Shown here piece by piece: positions 1 through 8,474 of a stretch of 64,000 bases of DNA. Position numbers and translations under genes: made by a program. The notes under the pieces were generated by a model. The model ran no database searches. It was not told the DNA's origin and worked only from the letters and a program-made list of their open reading frames with translations. The DNA comes from Bacillota bacterium (GTDB taxonomy: Bacteria; Bacillota; Clostridia; Oscillospirales; Oscillospiraceae). How positions within the stretch are numbered: position 1 is the stretch's first letter; every line of letters begins with the position of its first letter. The stretch covers positions 186,001 through 250,000 of the forward strand of contig JAEWKA010000008.1 of assembly GCA_023386265.1 (NCBI GenBank), written 5' to 3'.

Positions 1-1041
1 TCATCGTACCGCAAGCTCCTTTTCTTCGGTTTCTTCTTCCAATATTACGCCGCTGATCTTCTTTTTGGAGCGAAGCGCCTGATAGGAGGAAATGCTGATT
101 CCGAGGATGATTAGCACGCCGGTAACGAACTTCGCGGAATAGGTCGGGATGCCCAGCAAAATGAGGTTTGTGTTGACCGTCATCATCAGCAGCACACCCA
201 GCAGCGCGCCCTTGATACTGCCGACGCCGCCGGAGAGCCTTGTTCCGCCGAGGACCGTAGCAGCGATACAGACCATTTCATAGCCGTTGAGCGTTGTGGG
301 CTGGCAGGAACCTGTCAAAACAGTTCTTGTCATGCCGCCCAGACCAGCCAGCACTCCCATGAAAGCAAACACGAATATCTGGATAAATACCGTGTTGAAG
401 CCCGCGCGCTCGGCGGAAACGGGGTCGCCACCGAAGGCGTATATGCCTCTTCCGAGCATAGTGTAGCGCATCAGCACACCTACCAGAACAATTACGCCCA
501 GCATCAGCAGAAACAACACCGACAGCGGACTTGTCAGGCCCGTCTGGCTGTTCGTTGCCACGAACAGATAGGAGCTTGCGAGCTTCTCAAGGGGCACAGC
601 CATGACCGCAATGACGCGGCACTTCAAAACACCCTGAAGTACGCCCATATAGATGCTCGAGGTAGCAAGGGTTATGATCAGCGTGGGGAGCTTAAGCCAG
701 GCCGCTAGGATCCCGTTGACCATGCCGAGGAGCATACCCAGAATCGCCGCTATCACGAACAGCACCCAGACGGGGCCTGTGTAGTTTGCGGCGGTTGAAA
801 CAGAGGTAACGGTGTACATGGTGAGCATCGCAATCGCCGGAAAGGAGACGTCGATGCTGCGTGCGGTGATCTGCATCATGACGCCCAGCGTGAGTATGAC
901 GGGCAGGATGCAGGATCGGGCAAGGTCGACCAGACTGTTGGAGGTGAAAAATTGACCGCTCTTTGCCTGAATGACAATAATGAGCAGGATGAGCACCACC
1001 GAAACGTAGAACTCATTTTTCTTAAGCAACTTTTTTATCAT
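1..1041 (-). CDS. ABC transporter permease, RbsC/AraH-type (sugar family)
   Basis: Integral-membrane subunit of a carbohydrate-type ABC importer. The product is about 346 residues with eight to ten hydrophobic segments. It contains the family signature around GGTRLSGGVGSIKGALLG, the stretch that contacts the ATPase in RbsC/AraH/XylH permeases. I chose the ATG at 1041, not the upstream GTG at 1047, because GAGGGG lies five bases before it. It starts 9 bp after the ATPase stop, so the two are co-transcribed and probably translationally coupled. The stop codon is the first three bases of the window, so the gene is complete, but the operon may continue beyond the edge. The substrate cannot be read from the permease. 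Family assignment is firm; sugar specificity is unknown. Confidence 0.92.
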   Translation of the reverse strand: MIKKLLKKNEFYVSVVLILLIIVIQAKSGQFFTSNSLVDLARSCILPVILTLGVMMQITARSIDVSFPAIAMLTMYTVTSVSTAANYTGPVWVLFVIAAILGMLLGMVNGILAAWLKLPTLIITLATSSIYMGVLQGVLKCRVIAVMAVPLEKLASSYLFVATNSQTGLTSPLSVLFLLMLGVIVLVGVLMRYTMLGRGIYAFGGDPVSAERAGFNTVFIQIFVFAFMGVLAGLGGMTRTVLTGSCQPTTLNGYEMVCIAATVLGGTRLSGGVGSIKGALLGVLLMMTVNTNLILLGIPTYSAKFVTGVLIILGISISSYQALRSKKKISGVILEEETEEKELAVR

Positions 1042-1050
1042 ATGCACCCC

Positions 1051-2547
1051 TCAATCCTTTGACGTGACAATGGAAACCAGCTTGTCTTCGTCCAGTTCTC
1101 TGTTGCTCAGCTCGTCGGTGATGCGTCCCTTCTTGACGACCAGAATCCGGTTGCAGTTCTGAATCACTTCAAGAATATCGTCGGAAATAATGACGACGGC
1201 TGTCGTTTTGCTCTTGACTATCTCTCTGATTTTTTCGTGCAGGTCGAATTTCGCGCCGATGTCAACGCCGACCGTCGGGCCGTTGAGGATCAGCACGTCG
1301 GGGGCTGTTTCAAGCCATTTGGCGAGCACGACCTTTTGCTGATTGCCGCCGGACAAGGTGCTGATTGGATCATCGATGTTACCCAGCTTGATTGAGAGCG
1401 CCTGCTGCCATTTCGTGGCGTCGGCATCGATGCGCATTTCGTCAATCGCGCCCTTATCCGTTCTCATGTCGTCGATGTTGGCAATCGAAATGTTGTCCTT
1501 GATCGACTGGAGCAGAAAAAGCCCTTCCGTCAGTCTGTCCTCGGGGACATAGGCAATCTTATTTTTAAGCGCGTCCTGCGGGGATTTGATTGTGACTTGC
1601 TTGCCTTTGATATAGATCTCGCCGCCGTCGGGCGGGTAGAGTCCGAAAAGGGACATGGCAAGCTCAGTCCGGCCGGAGCCGAGCAGACCCGTTATGCCCA
1701 GTATTTCTCCTGGCATGACCTTGAATGAGATGTCCTTGAAGGCGTCCTTCAGATAGAGGTCCTTTACTTCAAACAGGGGTGTGTCGTCCTCTGCGTCAAA
1801 GAGGAAATTGTTGCCCTCCAACTTTCGGCCGGATATGTAATAGATCATCTTTTCGTGGTTGACGTTTCCGGTGGTGTCCGTTATGACGTGGCGGCCATTG
1901 CGCATGACGGTAAAGCGGTCAGCGATCTCAAAAACCTCGTCGAGCTTGTGGCTCACGAACAGGATTGTCACGCCTTTGCTCTGGAGGGTTTTGATGATTG
2001 CAAAGAGCTTTTCAATCTCTTTGCGCGTTAGCGCGGTGGTGGGTTCGTCCATGATAAGCAACCTTGCGTCGTTCATGATGGCCCTAGCGATGGCGACTAT
2101 CTGCTTGTCGGCCACGGGGAGTTCCTCGAGCAATACGTGCAATGGCAGATCCACGCCTATTTTTTCAAATGCCTCTTTTGCTAGTTTGTCAACCTGTCTC
2201 CAGTTGACAAACTTTTTCTTTCTGGACTTATTGATCGTTATTGCAATATTCTCCGCAACCGTGAGGTTAGGGAAAACAGACATATCCTGATAAATGACCT
2301 GAACGCCACTGGCGATGGCGTCCATGGTGTTGTAGCGCTGTCTCAAAACGCCGTTAAATTCGACCGTTCCGCCGTCAGGCTTATAAAAGCCCGAGATAAT
2401 TTTAATCAGCGTCGATTTTCCGCTGCCGTTGCCGCCGACAAGGCAGTGTATTTCTCCCTTTTCAAGCTCAAGATTCACATTGTCAAGTGCGCAAACGCCA
2501 CCAAAGCGTTTCGTTACATCAGTTACTTTTAAAATTGTATCAGACAT
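1051..2547 (-). CDS. Sugar ABC transporter ATP-binding protein (RbsA/MglA type, two ABC domains)
   Basis: Energising subunit of the importer, with two tandem ABC domains in one chain of 498 residues, as in RbsA/MglA/AraG. The first domain has Walker A GGNGSGKST, Walker B LLIMDEPTTAL and a switch His in VSHKLDE. The second has a degenerate Walker A (GLLGSGRTE) and signature LSGGNQQKV, the usual asymmetry of the family. An upstream in-frame TTG at 2583 exists, but the ATG at 2547 has GGAG nine bases before it and gives the expected N-terminus. It lies between the binding-protein gene (about 150 bp upstream, with two hairpins between) and the permease (9 bp downstream). Family certain; substrate unknown. 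Confidence 0.94.
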   Translation of the reverse strand: MSDTILKVTDVTKRFGGVCALDNVNLELEKGEIHCLVGGNGSGKSTLIKIISGFYKPDGGTVEFNGVLRQRYNTMDAIASGVQVIYQDMSVFPNLTVAENIAITINKSRKKKFVNWRQVDKLAKEAFEKIGVDLPLHVLLEELPVADKQIVAIARAIMNDARLLIMDEPTTALTRKEIEKLFAIIKTLQSKGVTILFVSHKLDEVFEIADRFTVMRNGRHVITDTTGNVNHEKMIYYISGRKLEGNNFLFDAEDDTPLFEVKDLYLKDAFKDISFKVMPGEILGITGLLGSGRTELAMSLFGLYPPDGGEIYIKGKQVTIKSPQDALKNKIAYVPEDRLTEGLFLLQSIKDNISIANIDDMRTDKGAIDEMRIDADATKWQQALSIKLGNIDDPISTLSGGNQQKVVLAKWLETAPDVLILNGPTVGVDIGAKFDLHEKIREIVKSKTTAVVIISDDILEVIQNCNRILVVKKGRITDELSNRELDEDKLVSIVTSKD

Positions 2548-2625
2548 GGAATCATCTCCGTCTATCTTCTCATGTACAGCCAATTGGTCTTAGCACCACA
2601 TCTGCTTCACATGATTCTTTTTGTA

Positions 2626-2682
2626 TCTCAGTCCCCGCATAGCGGAGACTGAGACTTTTCTGCATACGGCGCTCGCGCCGTA
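2626..2682. other. Two adjacent intergenic hairpins after the binding-protein gene
   Basis: Two inverted repeats lie between the binding-protein stop and the ATPase start. One is at 2626-2654 (12 of 13 pairs, 3-base loop). The other is at 2665-2682 (7-bp GC-rich stem, CTCG loop). Neither is followed by a T-run on the minus strand, so they are not typical intrinsic terminators in the operon direction. Such hairpins often protect the 3' end of binding-protein mRNA and explain its excess over the membrane subunits. That role here is inference. Confidence 0.6.
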
Positions 2683-2697
2683 GCGTTAACTGGCAAA

Positions 2698-3720
2698 TTA
2701 AAAGTTATAGTCGGACATATTGTCCTTGGTGATGACGATCCAGCCGTTACCGTTGAGGTACTTGCCGTTAACGTTCAGGGACTCGAAGCCGGGAACGTTG
2801 AGGTTCAAACCAGTGACGATCTCGCTTTCCTTGCCTTCAAGAACCATCTGAGCCAACACGTTCATGGCATAGCCCGCCTCTGCGGGATCCCAGCAGAGAA
2901 CGGCCTGTGTCGAGCCTTCTGTCAGCTGATCTGCTGCGCAGGAGGTGACGGAGGTTCCGACGGAGAAGCACTTACCGATAAGGCCAAGCTCGCTGATCGC
3001 CTTGCCGGCGCCTGGTGCGTCATAGCTAGAGGTGCCGAGGAAGCCCTTGAGGTTGGGATAGGTCTTGAGCAGTTCTTTTGCCTTCTCATAGGCAACTTCC
3101 ATGCTGTCCTCAGTTTCGACCTTCTGGACATCGATGAGCTTCATGTTGGGGTATTTTTCTTTCTGACGGGCGATGGCCGCGTCGGCCCATTCATTGTGAG
3201 ACGCGGTCGTCAGGAACCCGACCATGCAGACATATTCGCCTTCTTCGCCCATGGCCTTTGCAAGCTCATCCATCATGTACGCGCCGTAGCCGACGTTGTC
3301 AAACGCTTCTATGTTGTAGTTGCAGTTTTCCTGAGAAGGGGATTCATGGGTGATGACGACGATTCCCTGATCCATAGCCTTTTTCAAAACCTGCTCGCAG
3401 GCGGCCGGGTCGATGGGAACAACGCAGATTGCGTCGATGTCCTGAGCGATGAGTTCTTCAATGATCTGGACCTGCTGCGCCGAGTCATAGGCCGCAGGGC
3501 CCTTCTGGAAAGCAGTGTTGCCGGAATCCGTGGCGTATCTCTGGACGCCTTCTTCCATACGGATGAACCAAGGATCGGAGCTCTCCTTAACGACTGTTGC
3601 GATCTTATAGGTTTCTGCACTGCCGTCAGTTGAGGCAGCAGGCTTCTCCGTTGTTCCGCCGCAAGCGGCCAATGCGAGAAGCATTGTGAGAGCAAGGACT
3701 GCGCATAAATACTTTTTCAT
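2698..3720 (-). CDS. Sugar ABC transporter substrate-binding lipoprotein (periplasmic-binding-protein type 1)
   Basis: Solute receptor of the importer, 340 residues. The N-terminus is a lipoprotein signal peptide: MKKY, a hydrophobic run, then lipobox LAAC with the lipidated Cys at about residue 20, followed by GGTTEKP. The mature part has the RbsB/LsrB-like two-lobed pattern: a first strand YKIATVVKESSDPWF, the IDAICVVPIDPAA loop and a C-terminal half with GFLGTSSYDAPG. The ATG at 3720 has GGAGGG six bases upstream. It follows the kinase gene and precedes the ATPase, so it is part of the same operon. The ligand is not deducible; the ribulokinase-like neighbour suggests a pentose, pentulose or related compound. 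Confidence 0.92.
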   Translation of the reverse strand: MKKYLCAVLALTMLLALAACGGTTEKPAASTDGSAETYKIATVVKESSDPWFIRMEEGVQRYATDSGNTAFQKGPAAYDSAQQVQIIEELIAQDIDAICVVPIDPAACEQVLKKAMDQGIVVITHESPSQENCNYNIEAFDNVGYGAYMMDELAKAMGEEGEYVCMVGFLTTASHNEWADAAIARQKEKYPNMKLIDVQKVETEDSMEVAYEKAKELLKTYPNLKGFLGTSSYDAPGAGKAISELGLIGKCFSVGTSVTSCAADQLTEGSTQAVLCWDPAEAGYAMNVLAQMVLEGKESEIVTGLNLNVPGFESLNVNGKYLNGNGWIVITKDNMSDYNF

Positions 3721-3738
3721 TTAAACCCTCCAAATTTA

Positions 3739-5415
3739 CTATTTTTCAAAGGTCTTTCTTGAGACCCTTTGAATCCTGTTGAGTTCGCTGCAAATATTTG
3801 AGTGGAGACCCGCAAAATCGTGGAGCGTGCAGAACACCTTATAAAGTTCGTTGTAAATAGCTGCTGCTTTCTTGTCGGGTTTGTAGGGCTTCTCGGTGCA
3901 GCGGAGCAGCCGTTTGGCCTCCGTCTCAAAGGCAGCCCGCGTGCCCATTTCGTTTCTGTAGGCCACCGCGCCACAGACGCAAGCGCCCATCGCGCTGGCA
4001 TTCGGAATCGTTGCGACGCGGATTTCCCTGTCGAGCACATCCGCATATATCTGCATGGTCAGTTCGCTTTTGACGGAAAGGCCGCCCACGGCTATGAGTT
4101 TTTCGATATGAACCCCGGCCGTTTCGTAGCCCTCGATGATCTTTCGCGCGCCGAAGGCTGTGGCCTCAATCATGCTTCTTAAGACGCCCTCAGGTTTCGT
4201 GTCCAGCGAAAGCCCAGCGAAAAAGCTCTTGAGGCTGTAATCCATCAGAACGCTCCGGTTGCCGTTGAACCAGTCCAGTGAAACAAGTCCAGATTCCCCG
4301 GGCAGAAGTCGCGACGCCAGCACATTCATATACTGGATAGGGCTCATTTCCTGAAAGCTTGCCTGCCTTGCGTATTCGGCGGGCATCATATTTTCAATAT
4401 ACCAAGAAAAAGCATCCCCCACCGCGGGCTGACCTGATTCATAGGCCACAAGCTCTGGGATCATGCCGTCTTCGACGACGGAGCACACCCCGTCAAAAAA
4501 AAGCTTCCTGTCGTAGATCATTTGGTAGCAGGTGGACGTGCCCATTACCATGATCATGGCTCCGGATTTCGTAGCACCCAGCCCCGCGCAGGCCACCTCG
4601 CTGTCCCCGTGTCCGGCGCTCACGACGACCGTGGTGCTCAGGCCCAGACGCTCTGCAGCATTTTCGCAAAGTCTGCCTGCCCGGCTGCCGACCGGGACGA
4701 CGGTTCCCTTCAGCTTGGGGTAAACCGCATCACCGAAGCCTTCGGAAAAACGGTTGAGCAGCTCCTTTTCGGGATAGCCCCGCTCTGGATTGTAAAAGGC
4801 GTTAACGCCGAGGGTTGCGCTGTTTCTGATAATGTTTCCGGTGAGGAAGTAAACGATGTAATCGGCGGCCTCCAAATAGACCTCGCAGGCACCGAAAAGC
4901 TCGGGCGCCTCCTCAAAGGTTTGCAGGAGCTTGGGGAAGAGCCACTCGCTGGAGACGCTGCCGCCGTATTCTTGAAGCCACGGTGTTCCGGTTTCTTTAA
5001 GTACTTGTTCGATTCGCTCGGCGTAGGGTTGGGCCGCGTGGTGCTTCCAGAGCTTCACCCAGGCGTGCGGCATATTTCTATAGTCATCATATGCGCAAAG
5101 AGGAAGGCCCTCCCGGATACCCACGACGGTGCAGTTTGTAAAGTCCGTGCCGATTGCCACGATGCTTTCAGCTCCGAGCTCGGCGATTGCGGCGTGGGTG
5201 AGCCGGCACAGCACTTCAACATAATCCGCCGGGTCCTGAAGAAACCAGTTTTCCTCAATCGCGATGTCCGTTCCCGGAAGGGTCCCCTTTATCACGCCGT
5301 GTGGATAGTCCCTTGCCGCTTCAAAGACGCAGTCACCGGTGTCAATATCGGCGGCGAGCACACGGCAGGACAAGGTCCCGAAATCAAAACCTAGCACATA
5401 TTGTCTGTTTGTCAG
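3739..5415 (-). CDS. FGGY-family carbohydrate kinase, ribulokinase-like
   Basis: Predicted cytosolic ATP-dependent sugar kinase of the AraB branch of FGGY kinases. Visible features are the phosphate-binding start GFDFGTLSCR, the AraB-like segment PHGVIKGTLPG, DFTNCTVV, KLWKHHAAQP (strongly ribulokinase-like), the ATP-binding VMGTSTCYQM and the late AVGGLSVKS segment. From the GTG at 5397 the protein would be 552 residues. That GTG is 26 bases from the only ribosome-binding site (AAAGGAGG), whereas an in-frame CTG at 5415 is 8 bases from it and yields the N-terminus MTNRQYVLGFDFG, like true ribulokinases. I therefore prefer CTG, while noting that GTG is the conventional choice. An in-frame TAA ends the BtpA-like gene 24 bp upstream. 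The exact pentulose or polyol substrate is not certain. Confidence 0.88.
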   Translation of the reverse strand: MTNRQYVLGFDFGTLSCRVLAADIDTGDCVFEAARDYPHGVIKGTLPGTDIAIEENWFLQDPADYVEVLCRLTHAAIAELGAESIVAIGTDFTNCTVVGIREGLPLCAYDDYRNMPHAWVKLWKHHAAQPYAERIEQVLKETGTPWLQEYGGSVSSEWLFPKLLQTFEEAPELFGACEVYLEAADYIVYFLTGNIIRNSATLGVNAFYNPERGYPEKELLNRFSEGFGDAVYPKLKGTVVPVGSRAGRLCENAAERLGLSTTVVVSAGHGDSEVACAGLGATKSGAMIMVMGTSTCYQMIYDRKLFFDGVCSVVEDGMIPELVAYESGQPAVGDAFSWYIENMMPAEYARQASFQEMSPIQYMNVLASRLLPGESGLVSLDWFNGNRSVLMDYSLKSFFAGLSLDTKPEGVLRSMIEATAFGARKIIEGYETAGVHIEKLIAVGGLSVKSELTMQIYADVLDREIRVATIPNASAMGACVCGAVAYRNEMGTRAAFETEAKRLLRCTEKPYKPDKKAAAIYNELYKVFCTLHDFAGLHSNICSELNRIQRVSRKTFEK

Positions 5416-5439
5416 TGTCCCCGCCTCCTTTTGTATGTA

Positions 5440-6243
5440 TTAGCGGACGGTCTTCACCTTATCCATAAATTGCTTAACGCGTCTGACGTCTGTCTGATTT
5501 TCAAACTTGCCGTCATATTTGAAGGTTGTTCCCACGACTGCGCCGTCGGCAATGGAGAGCAGGTTCTCAATCGTATCCACGCGGCAGCCCGTGTTTGCAA
5601 GGACGACAGTATCGCCCGCAGCGAACTTTGCTTTTCTGAGGACCTCGGGGTTCGTCTCGCTGCCTGCGGTCGCGCCGGATACGCAGAGTGCGTCCGGGCG
5701 GCAGTTGAACACGGTTGTTTTCGCAATGGCCTCGATGTCCCTGTCTGCAAGATACTTAGCCGCTTCGGGAACGATATTGAACAAAAGCTTGACGTTCTCG
5801 GCCCCGATTTCCCGCTGATGCCGCACGATCTCGCCGCAGTTTACATTCCAAAAACCGAAGTCGCTGGCATAGACACCTGTAAAGACCTCTCTGACGAATT
5901 TTGCGTCCGTTGCCACCGCAAGATCCAGCGACGCGATGGGATCCCAGAGGCAGTTGACGCCAAAGGGAATCCTAATAATTGGCTTAAGCTCGCTGATGAT
6001 TCTTGCCATGCAGGCAACGGTTTCCGTTTTGACCTTTGTCATATAAGGGAGGGAAAACTCATTGCTGAACATAATGGCGTCGACTCCGCCGTCCTGCAAT
6101 GCGATTAGATCCTCTCTGGCCTTTTCAAGAACCCATTTCATACCTTTTTCTTTATCATAATAGGGGTCCCCCGGTAAAGCCTGAAGGTGGCACATGGCGA
6201 TTATTGCCTTTTCGGTTCCTATTACGTCTTTTAACCAACTCAT
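5440..6243 (-). CDS. BtpA/SgcQ-family TIM-barrel protein
   Basis: 267-residue protein of the BtpA family (photosystem I assembly BtpA in cyanobacteria; SgcQ in enteric sugar operons). It shows the family's opening IIAMCHLQALPGDP, the D-G-G-V-D-A-IMFSNE turn, IPFGVNCLWDP, and the phosphate-binding-like end VVLANTGCRVDTIENLLSIADG followed by VVGTTFK. Outside phototrophs these proteins sit in sugar or nucleoside operons and are thought to be TIM-barrel enzymes of unknown reaction. Here it is the first structural gene after the DeoR-type regulator, followed by a kinase and an ABC importer. That supports an aldolase- or isomerase-like catabolic role (inference). ATG at 6243 with AAAGGA upstream. 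Confidence 0.85.
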   Translation of the reverse strand: MSWLKDVIGTEKAIIAMCHLQALPGDPYYDKEKGMKWVLEKAREDLIALQDGGVDAIMFSNEFSLPYMTKVKTETVACMARIISELKPIIRIPFGVNCLWDPIASLDLAVATDAKFVREVFTGVYASDFGFWNVNCGEIVRHQREIGAENVKLLFNIVPEAAKYLADRDIEAIAKTTVFNCRPDALCVSGATAGSETNPEVLRKAKFAAGDTVVLANTGCRVDTIENLLSIADGAVVGTTFKYDGKFENQTDVRRVKQFMDKVKTVR

Positions 6244-6272
6244 GTCATTGTTCCTTTCAACAGTTAAATTTT

Positions 6273-7046
6273 TTATACGCAGTTTGAGTTAACAACTATT
6301 TTTTTAAGGCTCTCAAAGGATTCCTTGTCTAGGTCTGTGTCTGTAATGACCATGTCGATTTCCTGAACGTCGCAGACCTTTGCCAGCGCTTTTTTATGAA
6401 ACTTGCTGCTGTCGGTGACAAGGATGAGCCGCTTGCCGCACTGGACGATCTGTTTTTTGATACCGAGTTCCATGAAATTCGTGTTGTAGACGCCGTTTTC
6501 TATTGAAACTGCATCACAGCCCATGAACGCGATGTCTACAAAAAAGGACTTGAGCATGTTTTCCGCAACGTCCCCGATGAGAACGCTGTAGTTATCTCGC
6601 CGCACGCCACCGGTCACAAGCAGGGAGGTGGTTGGGTGAAATTTGCAGGAGTATGCAATGTCCAGATTGTTGGTAACAATCGTCAGATCGGTGAGGTTTG
6701 CAAGATTCTGCGCAATGAAAAAAGTCGTAGAACCCGAATCGAGAAAAAGGCTGTCGCCATTCTCGACCAAAGAGGCAGCCTTACGCGCGATCCTTTGCTT
6801 CTCCTGAAGCATCGACTGCATTTTTTCGCTGTGGATGCGCTCAAAAGATGTTCCGTTGGCTTTGACAATGCCACCGTGCACACGTTCTACAAGCCCACTC
6901 AAGGTAATTTCGTCAAAGTCTCGTCTGACGGTCGCCTCGGAGACACCCAGCTCTATTGCCAGATCCTTAATTTGTGCGCTACCCGCGTTGTTGACGTAAT
7001 CAATAATTGATTGCTGCCTGGCGGTAAAAACGATTTTACCTGTCAT
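6273..7046 (-). CDS. DeoR/GlpR-family transcriptional regulator
   Basis: 257-residue DNA-binding repressor-type regulator. The N-terminal winged helix (about residues 10-60) includes IKDLAIELGVSEATVRRDFD and the wing segment LVERVHGG. The C-terminal domain has the DeoR sugar-phosphate sensor pattern DSGSTTFFIAQNL, VTNNLDIA and TGGVRRDNYS. It starts at the ATG at 7046 with GAGGTG upstream and lies 29 bp before the BtpA-like gene, so it is the first gene of the operon and probably autoregulates it. The inducer is likely the phosphorylated product of the FGGY kinase (inference from the family). Three phased GCAAT boxes upstream are candidate operators. Confidence 0.93.
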   Translation of the reverse strand: MTGKIVFTARQQSIIDYVNNAGSAQIKDLAIELGVSEATVRRDFDEITLSGLVERVHGGIVKANGTSFERIHSEKMQSMLQEKQRIARKAASLVENGDSLFLDSGSTTFFIAQNLANLTDLTIVTNNLDIAYSCKFHPTTSLLVTGGVRRDNYSVLIGDVAENMLKSFFVDIAFMGCDAVSIENGVYNTNFMELGIKKQIVQCGKRLILVTDSSKFHKKALAKVCDVQEIDMVITDTDLDKESFESLKKIVVNSNCV

Positions 7047-7099
7047 AATGCACCTCTACTGTCTTTATGATCGGATTTTACACCACCCGTCGTTTCATT

Positions 7100-7124
7100 G
7101 CAATACTTTGCAATGTTTTGCAAT
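7100..7124. promoter_or_regulatory. Phased GCAAT direct repeats, candidate DeoR-family operator
   Basis: GCAAT occurs at 7100, 7110 and 7120, exactly one helical turn apart, each followed by a T-rich spacer. The array is about 55-80 bp upstream of the regulator start, where the promoter of the minus-strand operon should be. Multiple direct repeats are typical of DeoR-family operators. A further TTTTGCAATC lies about 90 bp further upstream. Assignment to this regulator is inference. Confidence 0.5.
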
Positions 7125-7680
7125 TATTTTTTGTTATTCTTACAATATTAGCTTATCTCATTTCAATATTTTAACGAATTCTCTCCGACAAACAAGACTG
7201 CGCACTCTTTTGCAATCTTTTCAATCTGTTATCAAAAGTCGTATCAGGCGCCGCGGTCTGAGGGTCGGGTACTCCGATTGCATTATGCTTACCCCTCTGC
7301 AGCACAAGTCCGCAGACCTTTGTGTGCTCAAAGGTCTGCGGACTTGATGCTCTGCTTTTGTTCCGTCCCGAAATCGACACTTCGGATATGAGACCTTTTA
7401 CGAGGTTTTGCTCACAGCGAAGGCATGGTCTTGTCTGACAAGTGCGCCCCACCTTATCGGAGAACATATGGTCGACTGTGATAGCTACTTGTATCGGCTT
7501 GAGTTTAATAAACATCACCTCGAAATGATATATCTCAAATTATGAACAAAGTTTTTTTTTAGGAAATGTTACTGTATACTGTTACCAGTAAATATATGCT
7601 TTGCAGTTATTTATGTTTCTAAACGTCATTGACAATCTGAGTATAATTTAAAATCTAACAAATACATATTGGGCTTATGG
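7125..7680. other. Gene-poor stretch with a perfect 17-bp hairpin
   Basis: About 550 bp between the sugar operon and the accessory region. No convincing gene is visible; a 115-codon minus-strand ORF at 7171-7518 has no recognisable domain or ribosome-binding site. The only strong structure is a perfect inverted repeat at 7305-7346 (17-bp stem, 8-base loop) without a T-run on either side. The right part (7550-7680) becomes AT-rich and holds TATAAT-like sequences that may have been the promoter of the following broken gene. Confidence 0.5.
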
Positions 7681-7692
7681 GTAGGATACGAA

Positions 7693-8194
7693 ATGAAAAA
7701 AGTAAATTCAAGTTTTTTTATAGTCTTGCTTTTGGTACTGTTTTCAGTGCTTATTTATGCGATTCAGCTCATAGTTTTTGAGTCGCCGCGCGACACAGGC
7801 TTTTATATTTTGCAGGATTTTGCCTTTCTCCCGCTACAGATAGCTATTGTTACAGTGGTACTCGGCAGATACCTTAAAAGTCGTGAAAAGACAGAGAGAC
7901 TTTTTGATTCAGATGATCGAAAACCCAAATCTGCTAGAACACGATACTTTTACAGATATGCTTCTTGCCGTTTTTCATGTTACGGAAGAATTGTTAGCCA
8001 GAGATAGATTTGAAGATGATTGCAAGGCAGACATGGCGCATCTTGCCAACGACATAAAAAGAGTCCTTAAGACTCTACTCATTCAATGGGTCTATTACAT
8101 GAGGCATCTGCACTCGGAATATCCCTATCTTTACTCTCTTGAGGTCAGAAAAAATCCGTTCCGCAAAGAAAGAAGTGTTATGATAAGCGACTGA
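7693..8194 (+). pseudogene. Broken membrane-anchored gene with internal out-of-frame deletion
   Basis: Two plus-strand frames read like the two ends of one protein. The first (from the ATG at 7693, MKKVNSSFFIVLLL) encodes two hydrophobic segments, a loop YILQDFAFLPLQ and a basic end GRYLKSREK. The second, overlapping in another frame, resumes at about 7890 with KRQRDFLIQMIENPNLLEH, then FTDMLLAVFHVTEELLAR and a C-terminus MRHLHSEYPYLYSLEVRKNP, stopping at 8194. From memory, intact relatives of this uncharacterised clostridial and archaeal family have roughly 80-90 more residues between these blocks. I therefore read it as an internal deletion that shifted the frame. Breakpoints cannot be placed exactly. 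An alternative is a functional short gene plus an unrelated ORF, which I find unlikely. Confidence 0.6.
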
Positions 8195-8230
8195 GTATCT
8201 TTAATAGCATAACAAAACCATCAGCCCACA

Positions 8231-8271
8231 AAACATTGCAGGATGACTACCAAAGTCATCCTGCAATGTTT
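8231..8271. terminator. Bidirectional terminator-like hairpin
   Basis: Perfect 18-bp inverted repeat with a 5-base loop (left arm 8231-8248, right arm 8254-8271), starting with AAA and ending with TTT. It sits 37 bp after the stop of the broken plus-strand gene, where a terminator for that gene would be expected. Confidence 0.7.
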
Positions 8272-8474
8272 ATCTAATCTATTACCATAGCAAACGCCTG
8301 CACGCTGGAACCGGCCATCTGACTCCGGCCTCAGTCACGAAGCAAGCGGCTTAACTCGCCAGATTTTCAGTCAAATTGAAATTCAAATCAACATTGCGAA
8401 AGTATAAGAAAACTTGATGTTTTGTTTGTCAGGCACACTTAGGTTGGGTCATTAAAATTATTGAGGCTTTCGCT

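Noticed and set aside
4522..5394. 290-codon plus-strand frame opposite the FGGY kinase
   Set aside because: Antisense shadow of a certain gene; no recognisable domain.
7100..7124. CRISPR array
   Set aside because: The 5-base boxes are too short and too close for repeat-spacer structure; no CRISPR array or cas gene is seen anywhere in the window.
7171..7518. 115-codon minus-strand frame
   Set aside because: No ribosome-binding site or known domain, and it includes a perfect inverted repeat that gives low-complexity translation; not supportable as a gene.
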